Source: Paracoccus binzhouensis (GTDB lineage Bacteria > Pseudomonadota > Alphaproteobacteria > Rhodobacterales > Rhodobacteraceae). From it: 52,176 nt of DNA. Numbering within the stretch: the first letter of the stretch is position 1; every line of letters starts with the position of its first letter. The DNA lies in contig NZ_JAEHFP010000014.1 in the NCBI RefSeq assembly GCF_016446475.1, positions 1 to 52,176 of the forward strand, written 5' to 3'. The position numbers and the translations under genes are program-made. Below are positions 9,413-20,382 of the stretch, one piece after another. The notes under the pieces were generated by a model. The model was not told where the DNA came from. It saw only the letters and a list, made by a program, of their open reading frames with translations, and searched no databases.

Positions 9413-10386
9413 GGCGCCTCGCCCCGGCGGCGCCTGGCCAGCGGGTGATGGTTCAGCACCAGGTCGCGCATCCTTGCGTCCAGCACATGCGTATAGATCT
9501 CGGTCGTGCCCAGGTCGGCATGGCCCAGCAGCGTCTGGATGGCGCGCAGATCGGCCCCGCCTTCCAGCAGATGCGTGGCGAAGGCGTGGCGCAGCACATG
9601 CGGCGAGACGCGCGCCGGGTCGATCCCGGCGGCGAGCGCCAGCTGGCCCAGCAGGCCGTTCATCGCCTGCCGGGTCATGTGCCCCTCGCGCGAGGCGGCC
9701 GGGAACAGCCAGCGTGCGCCCTTGCCGGCAACCAGCCGGCCCAGCGGGCTGTCCTCGGGCGCTTGGTCGCGCAGCCTGAGCCAGGCGGCCAGCGCCCGGC
9801 GGGCCGGGTCGCTCAGCGGCACCATGCGTTCCTTGCCGCCCTTGCCGCGGATCAAGAGCAGCGTCGGATCGCCCCGGCAGGCGCCGACCGGCAGCGCCAC
9901 CAGCTCGCTGACCCGCATCCCGGTGGCATAGAGCAGTTCCAGCAGCGCCTGGTTGCGGGCGCGCTCGGTCTCGTTGCGGCCCAGCCGGGGCAGGGCGTCG
10001 AACATGGCCTGCACCTCGGCCCGGTCCAGGGTCTTGGGCAGACGCTGCTGGCGGCCGGGACCGCTGATGCGGCCGGCGGGATCGTCCTCGCGCCAGCCTT
10101 CTTCCAGCGCGAAGCGCATGATCTGCCGGATCGAGGCCAGCCGCCGCGCCCGGGTCGCACGCGACAGGCCCTGCGCGTCGCAGAAGGACAGGTAATCCTC
10201 GATCCCCTCGCGCGGGACCGAAAGCAGGGTCTGGCCGCGCCGGTCCAGCCAGCCGGCGAAATCCTTCAGGTCGCGGCCATAGGCCAGCAGCGTGTTGCGC
10301 GCCGCGCCCGCCTCGGCTGCCTGCGCGTCCAGGAAGGCCGAGATGCGGCCCTGGTCGCCCAGCCTGTCGCCGCCGCCGCCGGTCAT
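9409..10386 (-). CDS. xerD: Site-specific tyrosine recombinase XerD
   Basis: XerD works with XerC at the dif site to resolve chromosome dimers. The 325-residue protein has an N-terminal SAM-like core-binding domain (about 12-100) and a C-terminal catalytic domain. The catalytic residues are all present: Arg158 (ATGMRVSEL), Lys182 (RGKGGKER), His263 and Arg266 (SPHVLRHAFATH), His289 (LLGHADL) and the nucleophile Tyr298 (EIYTHV). The wording around these motifs is closer to XerD than XerC. The chosen ATG at 10384-10386 begins 7 bases after the upstream gene ends, and longer in-frame extensions run antisense-like through that gene. It is a housekeeping gene, not part of a mobile element. Confidence 0.92.
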   Translation of the reverse strand: MTGGGGDRLGDQGRISAFLDAQAAEAGAARNTLLAYGRDLKDFAGWLDRRGQTLLSVPREGIEDYLSFCDAQGLSRATRARRLASIRQIMRFALEEGWREDDPAGRISGPGRQQRLPKTLDRAEVQAMFDALPRLGRNETERARNQALLELLYATGMRVSELVALPVGACRGDPTLLLIRGKGGKERMVPLSDPARRALAAWLRLRDQAPEDSPLGRLVAGKGARWLFPAASREGHMTRQAMNGLLGQLALAAGIDPARVSPHVLRHAFATHLLEGGADLRAIQTLLGHADLGTTEIYTHVLDARMRDLVLNHHPLARRRRGEAP

Positions 10387-10393
10387 GGCGCGC

Positions 10394-12025
10394 TCATGGT
10401 GCGCCGCCGCTGCCCGGCGGGGGCAGCAGCAGCGGGGCCAGAACCAGCTCGACCATGGCCTGGCGGGCGATCTCCTGCTGGCCCAGGGCGCGCAGCACCC
10501 GCAGCCCCTGCGCCGCGCGGGGCAGGTCGCCGTCCAGTCCGGCATCGACATCGGCCATGGCGCCCAGCAGCGCCTCGCCGCGCCTGTCGGCCAGGATGAG
10601 CTGCGCCGCGCCTTCCGGCACGTTGCGTTCCGACGGGCCGAGGAAGGCCGGGAACAGCAGCGCCGCGCGCTCGCTCGCCTCGCCCTCCGGCGGGGCGGAT
10701 TCGGGCTCGCCGCCGGCAAAGCGCAGCAGCCAGAGGTCGAAGGCCGGGGCATCGGCGGGCGGGTCCGACACCACTTGCGGCTGCGCCGCCTGCAGCGCCA
10801 GCCACAGCGCGATCCGGCCCGGCCGGCCGTCCAGTCCCAGGGCGCCCAGCTCGGCCCCGGCCATCTCGGCCAGCGCCGGGCCCAGCCCGGCCGCGACCAT
10901 GGCCTCGAAGGCCGGCGGCAGCGCTTTGGCGACGGCGGCCGTGTCGCGCAGCACCAGCGCGTCGTTCAGCGCCTGCATGGCGGCGGCGCGGTCCCAGACC
11001 CCGCCCGAGGCGGCCGGCTTCTGCTCCAGGTAGATCATCCGCAGCTGCGAGGCCGGGATGGCCCCGGCGCGGGCCAGCCGCTCGGCCGCGTCCAGCCGCG
11101 CCTTCCAGCCGCCATTCTGGTCCAGGTCGGCCAGCGCGAAGGCCAAGGGCAGGCTGGTCGAGGGCAGGGGCTGGCCGATCGCCTCGTGCAGGCGCAGTTC
11201 CAGCGGCGTGACCACCGGCGGCGGCACCAGTTCCTCGGCCGAGTCGGAATAGCCGTCGTCCAGATAGTGCGCCAGCAGCGTCGCCATCGGCGGGTCGATC
11301 TGGCCCATGGCCTCGGCGCCGTGGAAGACCAGCGCCGCCGCGGTCCAGTCGCCGCCAAGCGCCAGGCAATAGATCCGGGCCGGGAAGCTGGGCGCGACGC
11401 CCGGCGTGCGGTCCATGATGTCGCAGCCCTGCGCCTCGTCGCCGGACAGCAGGGCGATGTCGAACAGGCGCCGGAACCGCTCGGGATCGCCGGGGCCGGC
11501 GGCCTTGAGCAATTCCTTGGCCGCGCCGGTGGCGCCCATGTCCAGAAGCTTGTCTACCCGCGCCAGGAACAGCGCGCCTTCCTGCCCCGGTTCGGCCCGG
11601 GGCGGGCGCAGCTGCGCGGCCAGCAGCCGGCGTTCCAGCCGTCGCAGCGCCGGCAGGCGCGGGGCCGAGCGGCCGATCAGCTGCACCAGCACCGCCGAAT
11701 CGCTGTCGCCCCACAGGTCCGCCGGCAGGCCGGCCGTGCGGGGCGAGACGGTGCCCTTGCCGTCCGGGTTGCCCTCGCCCAGCCGGGTCACGCCGACCGG
11801 CTCGACCGCGCCGGTGGGGGCGATGTCGCGCTTGCTTTGCCGCTTCAGCTCGGGCGGGCGCGGATCGCCGGGCCGCCAGGACGAGATGTTGTCCGGCGGC
11901 TGCACGCTGCCCGACAGCCAGTCGCTGGCCGAAAGCGGCGGTTTCGCCGCTGCCGGCTGCGCGGAAGCCAGGCCCGCCGCCAGGGCAAGCGCAAGGCCAA
12001 GATGGGGGCGTTCAGTCGAGGTCAT
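10394..12025 (-). CDS. Uncharacterised exported helical-repeat protein
   Basis: I do not recognise a named family. The start at 12025 gives 543 residues; an ATG 12 bases upstream is also possible. Residues 1-25 look like a signal peptide, with a hydrophobic core rich in Leu and Ala and a cleavage-like AQPAAA stretch. A Pro-rich charged segment follows. From about residue 90 onward the sequence is continuous short amphipathic helices, rich in Ala and Leu, resembling a tetratricopeptide or Sel1-like solenoid without a clean consensus. It would sit in the periplasm. It lies between a small membrane protein (overlapping start) and xerD (7-base gap), so the four minus-strand genes probably form one transcript. 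Confidence 0.7.
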   Translation of the reverse strand: MTSTERPHLGLALALAAGLASAQPAAAKPPLSASDWLSGSVQPPDNISSWRPGDPRPPELKRQSKRDIAPTGAVEPVGVTRLGEGNPDGKGTVSPRTAGLPADLWGDSDSAVLVQLIGRSAPRLPALRRLERRLLAAQLRPPRAEPGQEGALFLARVDKLLDMGATGAAKELLKAAGPGDPERFRRLFDIALLSGDEAQGCDIMDRTPGVAPSFPARIYCLALGGDWTAAALVFHGAEAMGQIDPPMATLLAHYLDDGYSDSAEELVPPPVVTPLELRLHEAIGQPLPSTSLPLAFALADLDQNGGWKARLDAAERLARAGAIPASQLRMIYLEQKPAASGGVWDRAAAMQALNDALVLRDTAAVAKALPPAFEAMVAAGLGPALAEMAGAELGALGLDGRPGRIALWLALQAAQPQVVSDPPADAPAFDLWLLRFAGGEPESAPPEGEASERAALLFPAFLGPSERNVPEGAAQLILADRRGEALLGAMADVDAGLDGDLPRAAQGLRVLRALGQQEIARQAMVELVLAPLLLPPPGSGGAP

Positions 12026-12260
12026 CTTGTCCCGCATCGGTGCCGGCCGCTTGCGGCGCGGTTTCGGCCGCCGCCTGCTCCGGAGCGGGAGCGGGGGCGG
12101 AGGCGGGCTCGGCCGGGACGGGCGTCTCGGCGCCCAGGTCCAGCTCGACCGGCATCCGCATCTCGCGCGGGTCCGAACTCATGTCGCCGAAATAGGCATA
12201 GCCCGTCAGCCCCGCCAGAATCAGCAGGACCAGAACCGCCACCAGTTTCAAAAGCCGCAT
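12012..12260 (-). CDS. Small single-span membrane protein with acidic Ala/Pro-rich tail
   Basis: This 82-residue protein has one hydrophobic segment at residues 5-23 after a short basic N-terminus. An acidic, Ala/Pro/Glu-rich tail follows and ends in QDDLD. It is predicted to be an inner-membrane protein with the tail outside. Function is unknown. It starts the minus-strand set with the exported helical protein, whose start codon lies inside its last codons (14-base overlap). That arrangement suggests the two proteins are made together. The start at 12260 is the only good Met before the membrane segment. Confidence 0.65.
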   Translation of the reverse strand: MRLLKLVAVLVLLILAGLTGYAYFGDMSSDPREMRMPVELDLGAETPVPAEPASAPAPAPEQAAAETAPQAAGTDAGQDDLD

Positions 12261-12384
12261 GAAATGCCCTTTCCGCCTCGATCCATTGCCGGTCTCACGC
12301 CGGTTCTCGCGAAATATATATGGCATTTCCCGAAAGATCACGCCATCAGTCACAGCCGTTGCAAATGACGGGGCCGGTGGGGTG
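12261..12384. promoter_or_regulatory. Divergent promoter region of the small membrane protein and aroK
   Basis: This 124-base gap separates two divergent transcripts. It contains a short AT-rich island, AAATATATAT at 12312-12321, which stands out in this GC-rich window. The island probably holds the -10 element of one or both promoters. I could not assign convincing -35 elements. Confidence 0.4.
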
Positions 12385-12921
12385 ATGCGGCGGAATATCG
12401 TGCTGATCGGGATGATGGGGGCGGGCAAGACCGCAATCGGCAGCGAGCTTGCGCGCCGGCTGCGCCGGCCGTTCTCGGATACCGATGCCGAGATCGAGCG
12501 CGCCGCCGCCATGACCATCCCCGAGATCTTTGCCCGCGACGGCGAGGAATTCTTCCGCGCCCGCGAATCGGAGGTGCTGGGCCGAGTCCTGGCCTCGGGG
12601 CGCGGCATCGTCTCGACCGGCGGCGGCGCCTGGCTGCGCCCCGAGAACCGCAGCCGCATCGGCGAGGAAGGGGTCTCGGTCTGGCTGGATTGCGATGCCG
12701 ACACGCTCTGGCACCGCGTCCGTCACCGGCCGACCCGGCCGCTGCTGCAGACCGCCGACCCGCGCGGCACGCTGGAGCGGCTGCTGGCGGAGCGCAGCCC
12801 GGTCTATGCGCTGGCCGATATTCGCGTCCCCGCGCAGCGCGGCGACAGCATCGAAGAAACCGCGAATCGTGTGCTCGACGCCATCCGGGCGCATGATCCC
12901 GCGATCCTGGAGGGCAAATGA
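12385..12921 (+). CDS. aroK: Shikimate kinase
   Basis: AroK phosphorylates shikimate at the 3-hydroxyl with ATP, the fifth step of the cytoplasmic shikimate pathway to aromatic amino acids. The protein has 178 residues, normal for the family. The Walker A loop GMMGAGKT is at residues 9-16. The shikimate-binding acidic segment SDTDAEIE, the GGGAWL loop and the lid arginines in RPTRPLL are all present. The ATG at 12385 places the start close to the first beta strand; a GTG directly before it is an alternative. The stop overlaps the aroB start as ATGA, so these two pathway genes are coupled. Confidence 0.95.
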   Translation: MRRNIVLIGMMGAGKTAIGSELARRLRRPFSDTDAEIERAAAMTIPEIFARDGEEFFRARESEVLGRVLASGRGIVSTGGGAWLRPENRSRIGEEGVSVWLDCDADTLWHRVRHRPTRPLLQTADPRGTLERLLAERSPVYALADIRVPAQRGDSIEETANRVLDAIRAHDPAILEGK

Positions 12922-14036
12922 GCACCGAAACCGCGCATGACACCGTTCACGTGGACCTGGGCGCGCGTTCCTATGACGTGCGCATCGGCCAGGGCCTGCT
13001 GGCCCGGGCCGGCGAGGAGATCCTGGCACTGGCCGGCCGCCGCCGCGTCGCCATCCTGACCGACGAGACGGTGGCGGCGCTGCACCTGCCGGCGCTGCAG
13101 CAGGCGCTGGCGGGCGCGGGCATCGAGGCGCCGGCGCTGGCGCTGCCTGCCGGCGAGGCGACGAAATGCTGGGCCGAACTGGGCCGCGCCGTGGAATGGC
13201 TGCTGGCGCAGAAGGTCGAGCGCAAGGACCTGGTGATCGCGCTTGGCGGCGGGGTGATCGGCGATCTCGCCGGTTTCGCCGCCGCGATCCTGCGCCGCGG
13301 CGTGCGCTTCGTGCAGATCCCCACGACACTGCTGGCGCAGGTGGACAGCTCGGTCGGCGGCAAGACCGGCATCAACAGCCCGCAGGGCAAGAACCTGATC
13401 GGCGCCTTCCACCAGCCGGCGCTGGTGCTGGCCGATATCGACGTTCTGGGCACGCTGAGCCCGCGCGATTTCCGCGCCGGCTATGGCGAGGTGGCGAAAT
13501 ACGGGCTCTTGGGCGACGAGTCCTTCTTCGAGTGGCTGGAGGCGACGGCCACCGCCCTGGCCGCCGACCCGGCGCTGCGCCAGCGCGCCGTGCGTCATTC
13601 GGTCGAGATGAAGGCCGGCATCGTCCAGCGCGACGAGACCGAGCAGGGCGAGCGGGCGCTGCTGAACCTGGGCCATACCTTCGGCCATGCGCTGGAATCG
13701 GCCACCGGCTATTCCGACCGCCTGCTGCATGGCGAGGGAGTGGCCATCGGCTGCACGCTGGCCTTCGAGCTGTCGGCGCGGATGGGCCTGTGCAGCCAGG
13801 AGGCGCCGTCGCGGGTCGCGGCGCATTTCGCCGCCATGGGCCTGCCCTCGCGCGTGGCCGAGATCCCCGGTGAATTGCCCGACGACGAGGCGCTGGTTGC
13901 GCTGATGGCGCAGGACAAGAAGGTGCAGGACGGCCGGCTGCGCTTCGTCCTGGCGCGCGGCATCGGCCAGGCCTTCGTCACCGACGCGGTGGACCCGGCG
14001 CAGCTGCGCGCGGTGCTGGCGGAATCGCGGCGCTAA
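12918..14036 (+). CDS. aroB: 3-dehydroquinate synthase
   Basis: AroB converts the seven-carbon DAHP to 3-dehydroquinate, the second step of the shikimate pathway, using NAD and a divalent metal. The 372-residue protein has the NAD-binding GGGVIGDLAGF segment, the substrate region IPTTLLAQVDSSVGGKTGIN, and the metal ligands in NLGHTFGHALE and HGEGVAIG. It is coupled to aroK by a 4-base overlap. The stop codon overlaps the convergent mrpG stop by 4 bases, leaving no room for a separate terminator between the two operons. Confidence 0.96.
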   Translation: MSTETAHDTVHVDLGARSYDVRIGQGLLARAGEEILALAGRRRVAILTDETVAALHLPALQQALAGAGIEAPALALPAGEATKCWAELGRAVEWLLAQKVERKDLVIALGGGVIGDLAGFAAAILRRGVRFVQIPTTLLAQVDSSVGGKTGINSPQGKNLIGAFHQPALVLADIDVLGTLSPRDFRAGYGEVAKYGLLGDESFFEWLEATATALAADPALRQRAVRHSVEMKAGIVQRDETEQGERALLNLGHTFGHALESATGYSDRLLHGEGVAIGCTLAFELSARMGLCSQEAPSRVAAHFAAMGLPSRVAEIPGELPDDEALVALMAQDKKVQDGRLRFVLARGIGQAFVTDAVDPAQLRAVLAESRR

Positions 14037-14503
14037 TCGCCGCGCCGCCGTTCCGGTTCCGGGTCGCCGTGGGACAGCAGGCCCGTGTCCACCACACCCT
14101 CGCCATAGCCGGTGAGGTCGCGCGGCATTTCCGGCGGGCTCTCCTGCGCGTCGGGGCGCGGTGGCACCGTCTCGTCATGGCCCAGCTTGGTGTCGCGGTC
14201 GCGCCGCAGCGCCGCCCGGCCCAGCATCAGAAGCGTGATCGGCGTGGTCGCCATGATGAAGATGCCGACCATCAGCTCGTGCAGGACCAGGCGGCCTTCC
14301 AGCAGGGTGAACATCAGCATCGAGGCCAGGATGATCAGCAAGGTGCCGTAGCTGTAGCCCAGGGTCGGCGCATGCAGCCGCTGGTAGAAGCTTTTCAGCC
14401 GCAGCAGCCCGATGCCGCCCAGCACGGTCAGCGTGGCCCCGATGACGACGAACAGCGCCACGATCAGCGCCGCCCAGGGCGGCAGAAGCTCGAGATGCCT
14501 CAT
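14033..14503 (-). CDS. mrpG: Mrp/Pha cation:proton antiporter subunit G
   Basis: This 156-residue subunit has three membrane spans in the first 100 residues, including the [19 protein letters not shown] segment characteristic of MnhG/PhaG. A charged C-terminal extension of about 55 residues follows, which is longer than in many homologues. It is the last gene of the antiporter operon and overlaps mrpF by 4 bases. MrpG is required for assembly or function of the multi-subunit Na+(K+)/H+ antiporter in the inner membrane. Confidence 0.9.
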   Translation of the reverse strand: MRHLELLPPWAALIVALFVVIGATLTVLGGIGLLRLKSFYQRLHAPTLGYSYGTLLIILASMLMFTLLEGRLVLHELMVGIFIMATTPITLLMLGRAALRRDRDTKLGHDETVPPRPDAQESPPEMPRDLTGYGEGVVDTGLLSHGDPEPERRRGD

Positions 14504-14781
14504 TCCACCACCTCGCCGCGCATCAGGAACTTGGCCGCGCAGACCGTAGTGACGAAACCCAGGACGGCGATGACCAGCGCGCCCTCGAAGAAGAAGACGT
14601 TGCCGTTGCCCATGCCGATCACCAGAAACAGCAGCATGGCGTTCATGTACATGGTGTCGAGCGCCAGCACCCGGTCCTGGGCGCGCGGCCCGCGCAGCAT
14701 CCGCCAGCAGGCCAGCCCCAGGGCCAGGATCAGGGCGATCTGGGCGTAGCCCAGGGCGAAGCGCAGGATTTCGGCGGTCAT
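14500..14781 (-). CDS. mrpF: Mrp/Pha cation:proton antiporter subunit F
   Basis: This 93-residue protein has three hydrophobic segments and the family pattern [19 protein letters not shown] around residues 29-47. It is a small inner-membrane subunit of the Mrp complex. It overlaps both neighbours (mrpE and mrpG) by 4 bases. Confidence 0.9.
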   Translation of the reverse strand: MTAEILRFALGYAQIALILALGLACWRMLRGPRAQDRVLALDTMYMNAMLLFLVIGMGNGNVFFFEGALVIAVLGFVTTVCAAKFLMRGEVVE

Positions 14782-15266
14782 TCGAAAATCTCCATCAGCA
14801 GCGCCTCGTAGCGGTCGCGGATCAGCGCCTGCCAGTCGTCCTCGCTACGCAGGTCCAGCACATGCAGCAGCAGCCGGCCGCTTTCCCGTTCGAACTCGAT
14901 CCAGGCGGTGCCGGGGGTCGCGGTCAGGATGATCGCCAGCATGGCGATGGCGTTCGGTTCGCGCAGCTGCAGGGTCAGCTCGACGAAGCCCGAGTGATAG
15001 GCGGGGTGGTTCGGTCCCAGGACCAGCACCCGCGCCACCGCGAGGTTCGAGCGCAGGATGTCCAGCGCCACGATGAGGAACAGCCGCGGAATCGCCAGCC
15101 AGCGGCGGAACTTGGGCTTGGGCGGGTGCAGGTGCTCGACCGACCAGCCGGCGATCAGGGCGATGACGGTGCCCAGCACCAGGTTGCCCAACGAAAAGCT
15201 GGTCAGCACCAGCCACATCAGCACCAGCGCCAGCGACAGGACGGGATGCGGGATGGCGCGGCTCAT
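14778..15266 (-). CDS. mrpE: Mrp/Pha cation:proton antiporter subunit E
   Basis: This 162-residue protein has two or three N-terminal membrane spans and a cytoplasmic C-terminal domain containing the MnhE pattern [14 protein letters not shown]. Length matches the family. It overlaps mrpD by 4 bases and mrpF by 4 bases, consistent with strict operon translation. Confidence 0.9.
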   Translation of the reverse strand: MSRAIPHPVLSLALVLMWLVLTSFSLGNLVLGTVIALIAGWSVEHLHPPKPKFRRWLAIPRLFLIVALDILRSNLAVARVLVLGPNHPAYHSGFVELTLQLREPNAIAMLAIILTATPGTAWIEFERESGRLLLHVLDLRSEDDWQALIRDRYEALLMEIFE

Positions 15267-17005
15267 TCCCCGCCCTCCTGATCCTGGCCGGCATCGTCGG
15301 CGGCGGTCGGGTCGGGGGCGCTGTTCTGCGCCGGGGCGGCGCGGACGTCCTGCGCCCCGGCCAGCACAGCGTTGCGATAGATCCCCGGTTCCAGCAGCGC
15401 CAGGGCGGTGGCGCGGGTGTAGTTAAGCAGTGCATCGGCGCGCACCGTCTGCAGGGCGATCATCGCCAGCAGCAGCACCACCGGGATCACCTCGAGCGCC
15501 AGGATGCGCGGGGTCGGGCCTTCCTCGGCCCAGAAGCGGCGGATGCCGAAGCGCATCAGCGCGATCAGCGCGCCCAGTCCCGACAGGATCAGCATGGCCG
15601 CATAGATCCACAGGATCACCGGCAGCGCGCCCGAGGTGTGCAGGTTGTCCTGCACCGCACCCTGCAGGATGGCGAACTTGCCGATGAAGCCCGGCATCGG
15701 TGGCAGGCCGGCGATCATCGCCGCCACCAGGGCAAAGCACATCGCCATGGTCAGCCAGCTGACCGTGCGGGTGCTGGCCGGAGTGGTCATGTCCTCGACC
15801 GTGTCGAGCCCCATCGGCGCCCAGCGTTCGCTGAGCGGATCGGCGACGTCCTCGGCCGGGGCGCCGTCGTCGTTCTCGTCCTTGCCCGCGTCGCCGCGGC
15901 TGACCGGCTCGGCGATCAGGAAGAAGGCCGAGATGGCGGCGGTCGAGCCGACCATGTAGTAAAGCGCGCCCCCCAGCATCCCCGGCCCGCCGCCCGCCTG
16001 GGCAAAGCCTACCGCCGCCAGCACCGTGCCCGAGGAGATGATCGCCAGGTAACCGCCCTTGCGCGTCAGTTCCGGCGTGCCCAGGATGCCGATCATGCCG
16101 AAGCCCATGGTGAGCACGCCGCCGATCATCAGCGCCGGCGCGCCGAACCCGGCCGAGGGTCCGGCATCCGGCCCCAGCACCAGAAGCGACAGCCGCAGGA
16201 TGACATAGATGCCGACCTTGGTCATGATCGCCATGATCGCGGCGGCGGGCGGCGAGGCCGCGCCATAGGTCGGCGGCAGCCAGAAGCATAGCGGCCAGGC
16301 CGCGGCCTTGATCAGGAAGGCGAGGCCCAGGAAGGCCGCTGCGGCGTGGAACAGCATCCGCTCGGCATCGTCGAGCCAGTAAAGCGCCCGGCCGATATCG
16401 GCCATGTTCAGCGTGCCGGTGGTGCCATAGACCAGCGCCACCCCGATCAGGAAGAACAGCGAGGCCGCCAGGTTCACCGCGATGTAATGCAGCCCGGCCT
16501 TGATCCGCTCGGGGCCCGAGCCGTGCAGCATCAGCCCGTAGGACGCCGCGAGCATCACCTCGAAGAACACGAACAGGTTGAACAGGTCGCCGGTCAGGAA
16601 GGCGCCGTTCACCCCGGCCAGCAGGAACTGGAACATGCTGTGATAATGCTGGCCCTTGCCGTGCCAGCCCGCCGCCGCATAGATCAGCGACGGCGCCGCC
16701 AGCAATGCGGTCAGCATCACCATCATTGCCGAAAGCCGGTCCAGTACCAGCACGATGCCGATCGGCACCGGCCAGTCCCCCAGCCGGTAGAGGCCGACCA
16801 CCGTGCCGGCCTGCTCGCCCGCGGATTTCACCCCGGCCATCAGCTCGACCGAGGCCAGGAAGGTCAGCCCGACCGCCACCAGCCCCATGACCAGCTTGGT
16901 CTGGCGGTTGCGGTCGTTGTAGAACAGCATGATCGCGCCAGCGACCAGCGGCACCAGGATCGGCGCGATCATCAGGTGGTTGGGGGCGATGCCTTCGTTC
17001 ATCAT
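15263..17005 (-). CDS. mrpD: Mrp/Pha cation:proton antiporter subunit D
   Basis: MrpD is one of the two large, complex I-related, ion-translocating subunits of the antiporter. This 580-residue version has about fourteen spans. The conserved FLLAGVNGAFLTGDLFNLFV and PPTYGAASPPAAAIMAIMTK regions carry key residues. A hydrophilic acidic insertion at about residues 365-420, including DAGKDENDDGAPAED, makes it longer than the usual 490-550 residues. The start is the first of two adjacent ATG codons (17005), which forms an ATGA overlap with mrpC. Alternative upstream in-frame codons run through mrpC. Confidence 0.92.
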   Translation of the reverse strand: MMNEGIAPNHLMIAPILVPLVAGAIMLFYNDRNRQTKLVMGLVAVGLTFLASVELMAGVKSAGEQAGTVVGLYRLGDWPVPIGIVLVLDRLSAMMVMLTALLAAPSLIYAAAGWHGKGQHYHSMFQFLLAGVNGAFLTGDLFNLFVFFEVMLAASYGLMLHGSGPERIKAGLHYIAVNLAASLFFLIGVALVYGTTGTLNMADIGRALYWLDDAERMLFHAAAAFLGLAFLIKAAAWPLCFWLPPTYGAASPPAAAIMAIMTKVGIYVILRLSLLVLGPDAGPSAGFGAPALMIGGVLTMGFGMIGILGTPELTRKGGYLAIISSGTVLAAVGFAQAGGGPGMLGGALYYMVGSTAAISAFFLIAEPVSRGDAGKDENDDGAPAEDVADPLSERWAPMGLDTVEDMTTPASTRTVSWLTMAMCFALVAAMIAGLPPMPGFIGKFAILQGAVQDNLHTSGALPVILWIYAAMLILSGLGALIALMRFGIRRFWAEEGPTPRILALEVIPVVLLLAMIALQTVRADALLNYTRATALALLEPGIYRNAVLAGAQDVRAAPAQNSAPDPTAADDAGQDQEGGE

Positions 17006-17345
17006 GGCCGGCGCTCCCGCCCGTCGACATGGTCGGTGCCGGCGACGCCGCGCGCCGCGATCATGACGACAAGGAACAGCGCCGTGGTGGCGAAGCTGAT
17101 GACGATGGCGGTCAGCACCAGCGATTGCGGTAGCGGATCGGCATAGGCGGTGGGATCGACGAATCCGCCCTTGGGCATGATCGGCGCCGCGCCGATGTAA
17201 AGCCGGCCCATGGCGAAGATGAACAGGTTCACGCCATAGGCCAGCAGGCACAGCCCGACGATGACCTGATAGGAGCGCGGCCGCAGGATCAGCCAGACGC
17301 CCGAACCGCAGAGCACGCCGATGGCCAGGGCCAGGATCAGTTCCA

Positions 17346-17346
<1 letters not shown>
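17002..17346 (-). CDS. mrpC: Mrp/Pha cation:proton antiporter subunit C
   Basis: This 114-residue protein with three spans is the NuoK-like subunit. IVGLCLLAYGVNLFIFAMG and the C-terminal DPLPQSLVLTAIVISFATT segments are diagnostic. It overlaps the mrpA stop by one base (TGATG) and mrpD by four bases. Confidence 0.93.
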
Positions 17347-20225
<2,879 letters not shown>

Positions 20226-20257
20226 CGGCGTCCTTCTGCGGTTCGGGGGCTTGGCCG

Positions 20258-20287
20258 ATCATAGCCGCCGCGGGGCGGAAAACACAA
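20258..20287 (-). promoter_or_regulatory. Candidate promoter of the Mrp operon
   Basis: On the minus strand a good -10 hexamer TATGAT (20258-20263) lies 18 bases downstream of TTGTGT (20282-20287). Transcription would begin near 20251, giving a leader of about 25 bases before mrpA. The region is noticeably AT-richer than its surroundings. Confidence 0.5.
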
Positions 20288-20340
20288 CCGAGCCAATCGG
20301 GAAAACCGACGCAAAAATCGCCGATCAGGAGGATTTTATC

Positions 20341-20382
20341 GCCCCGCCTGACCGGGCCCTTCGGCGGGCGCGAGGGCGGGGC
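20341..20382 (-). terminator. Hairpin terminator after the decarboxylase gene
   Basis: GCCCCGCC (20341-20348) and GGCGGGGC (20375-20382) form an 8-base-pair stem enclosing further complementary GC-rich sequence. It overlaps the TAG stop and is followed on the minus strand by GATAAAATCC. It would end the decarboxylase transcript before the mrp promoter. Confidence 0.5.

Noticed and set aside
9409..10386. Integrase of a mobile element
   Set aside because: Motifs are those of housekeeping XerD, and no attachment site, phage gene or transposase is nearby.
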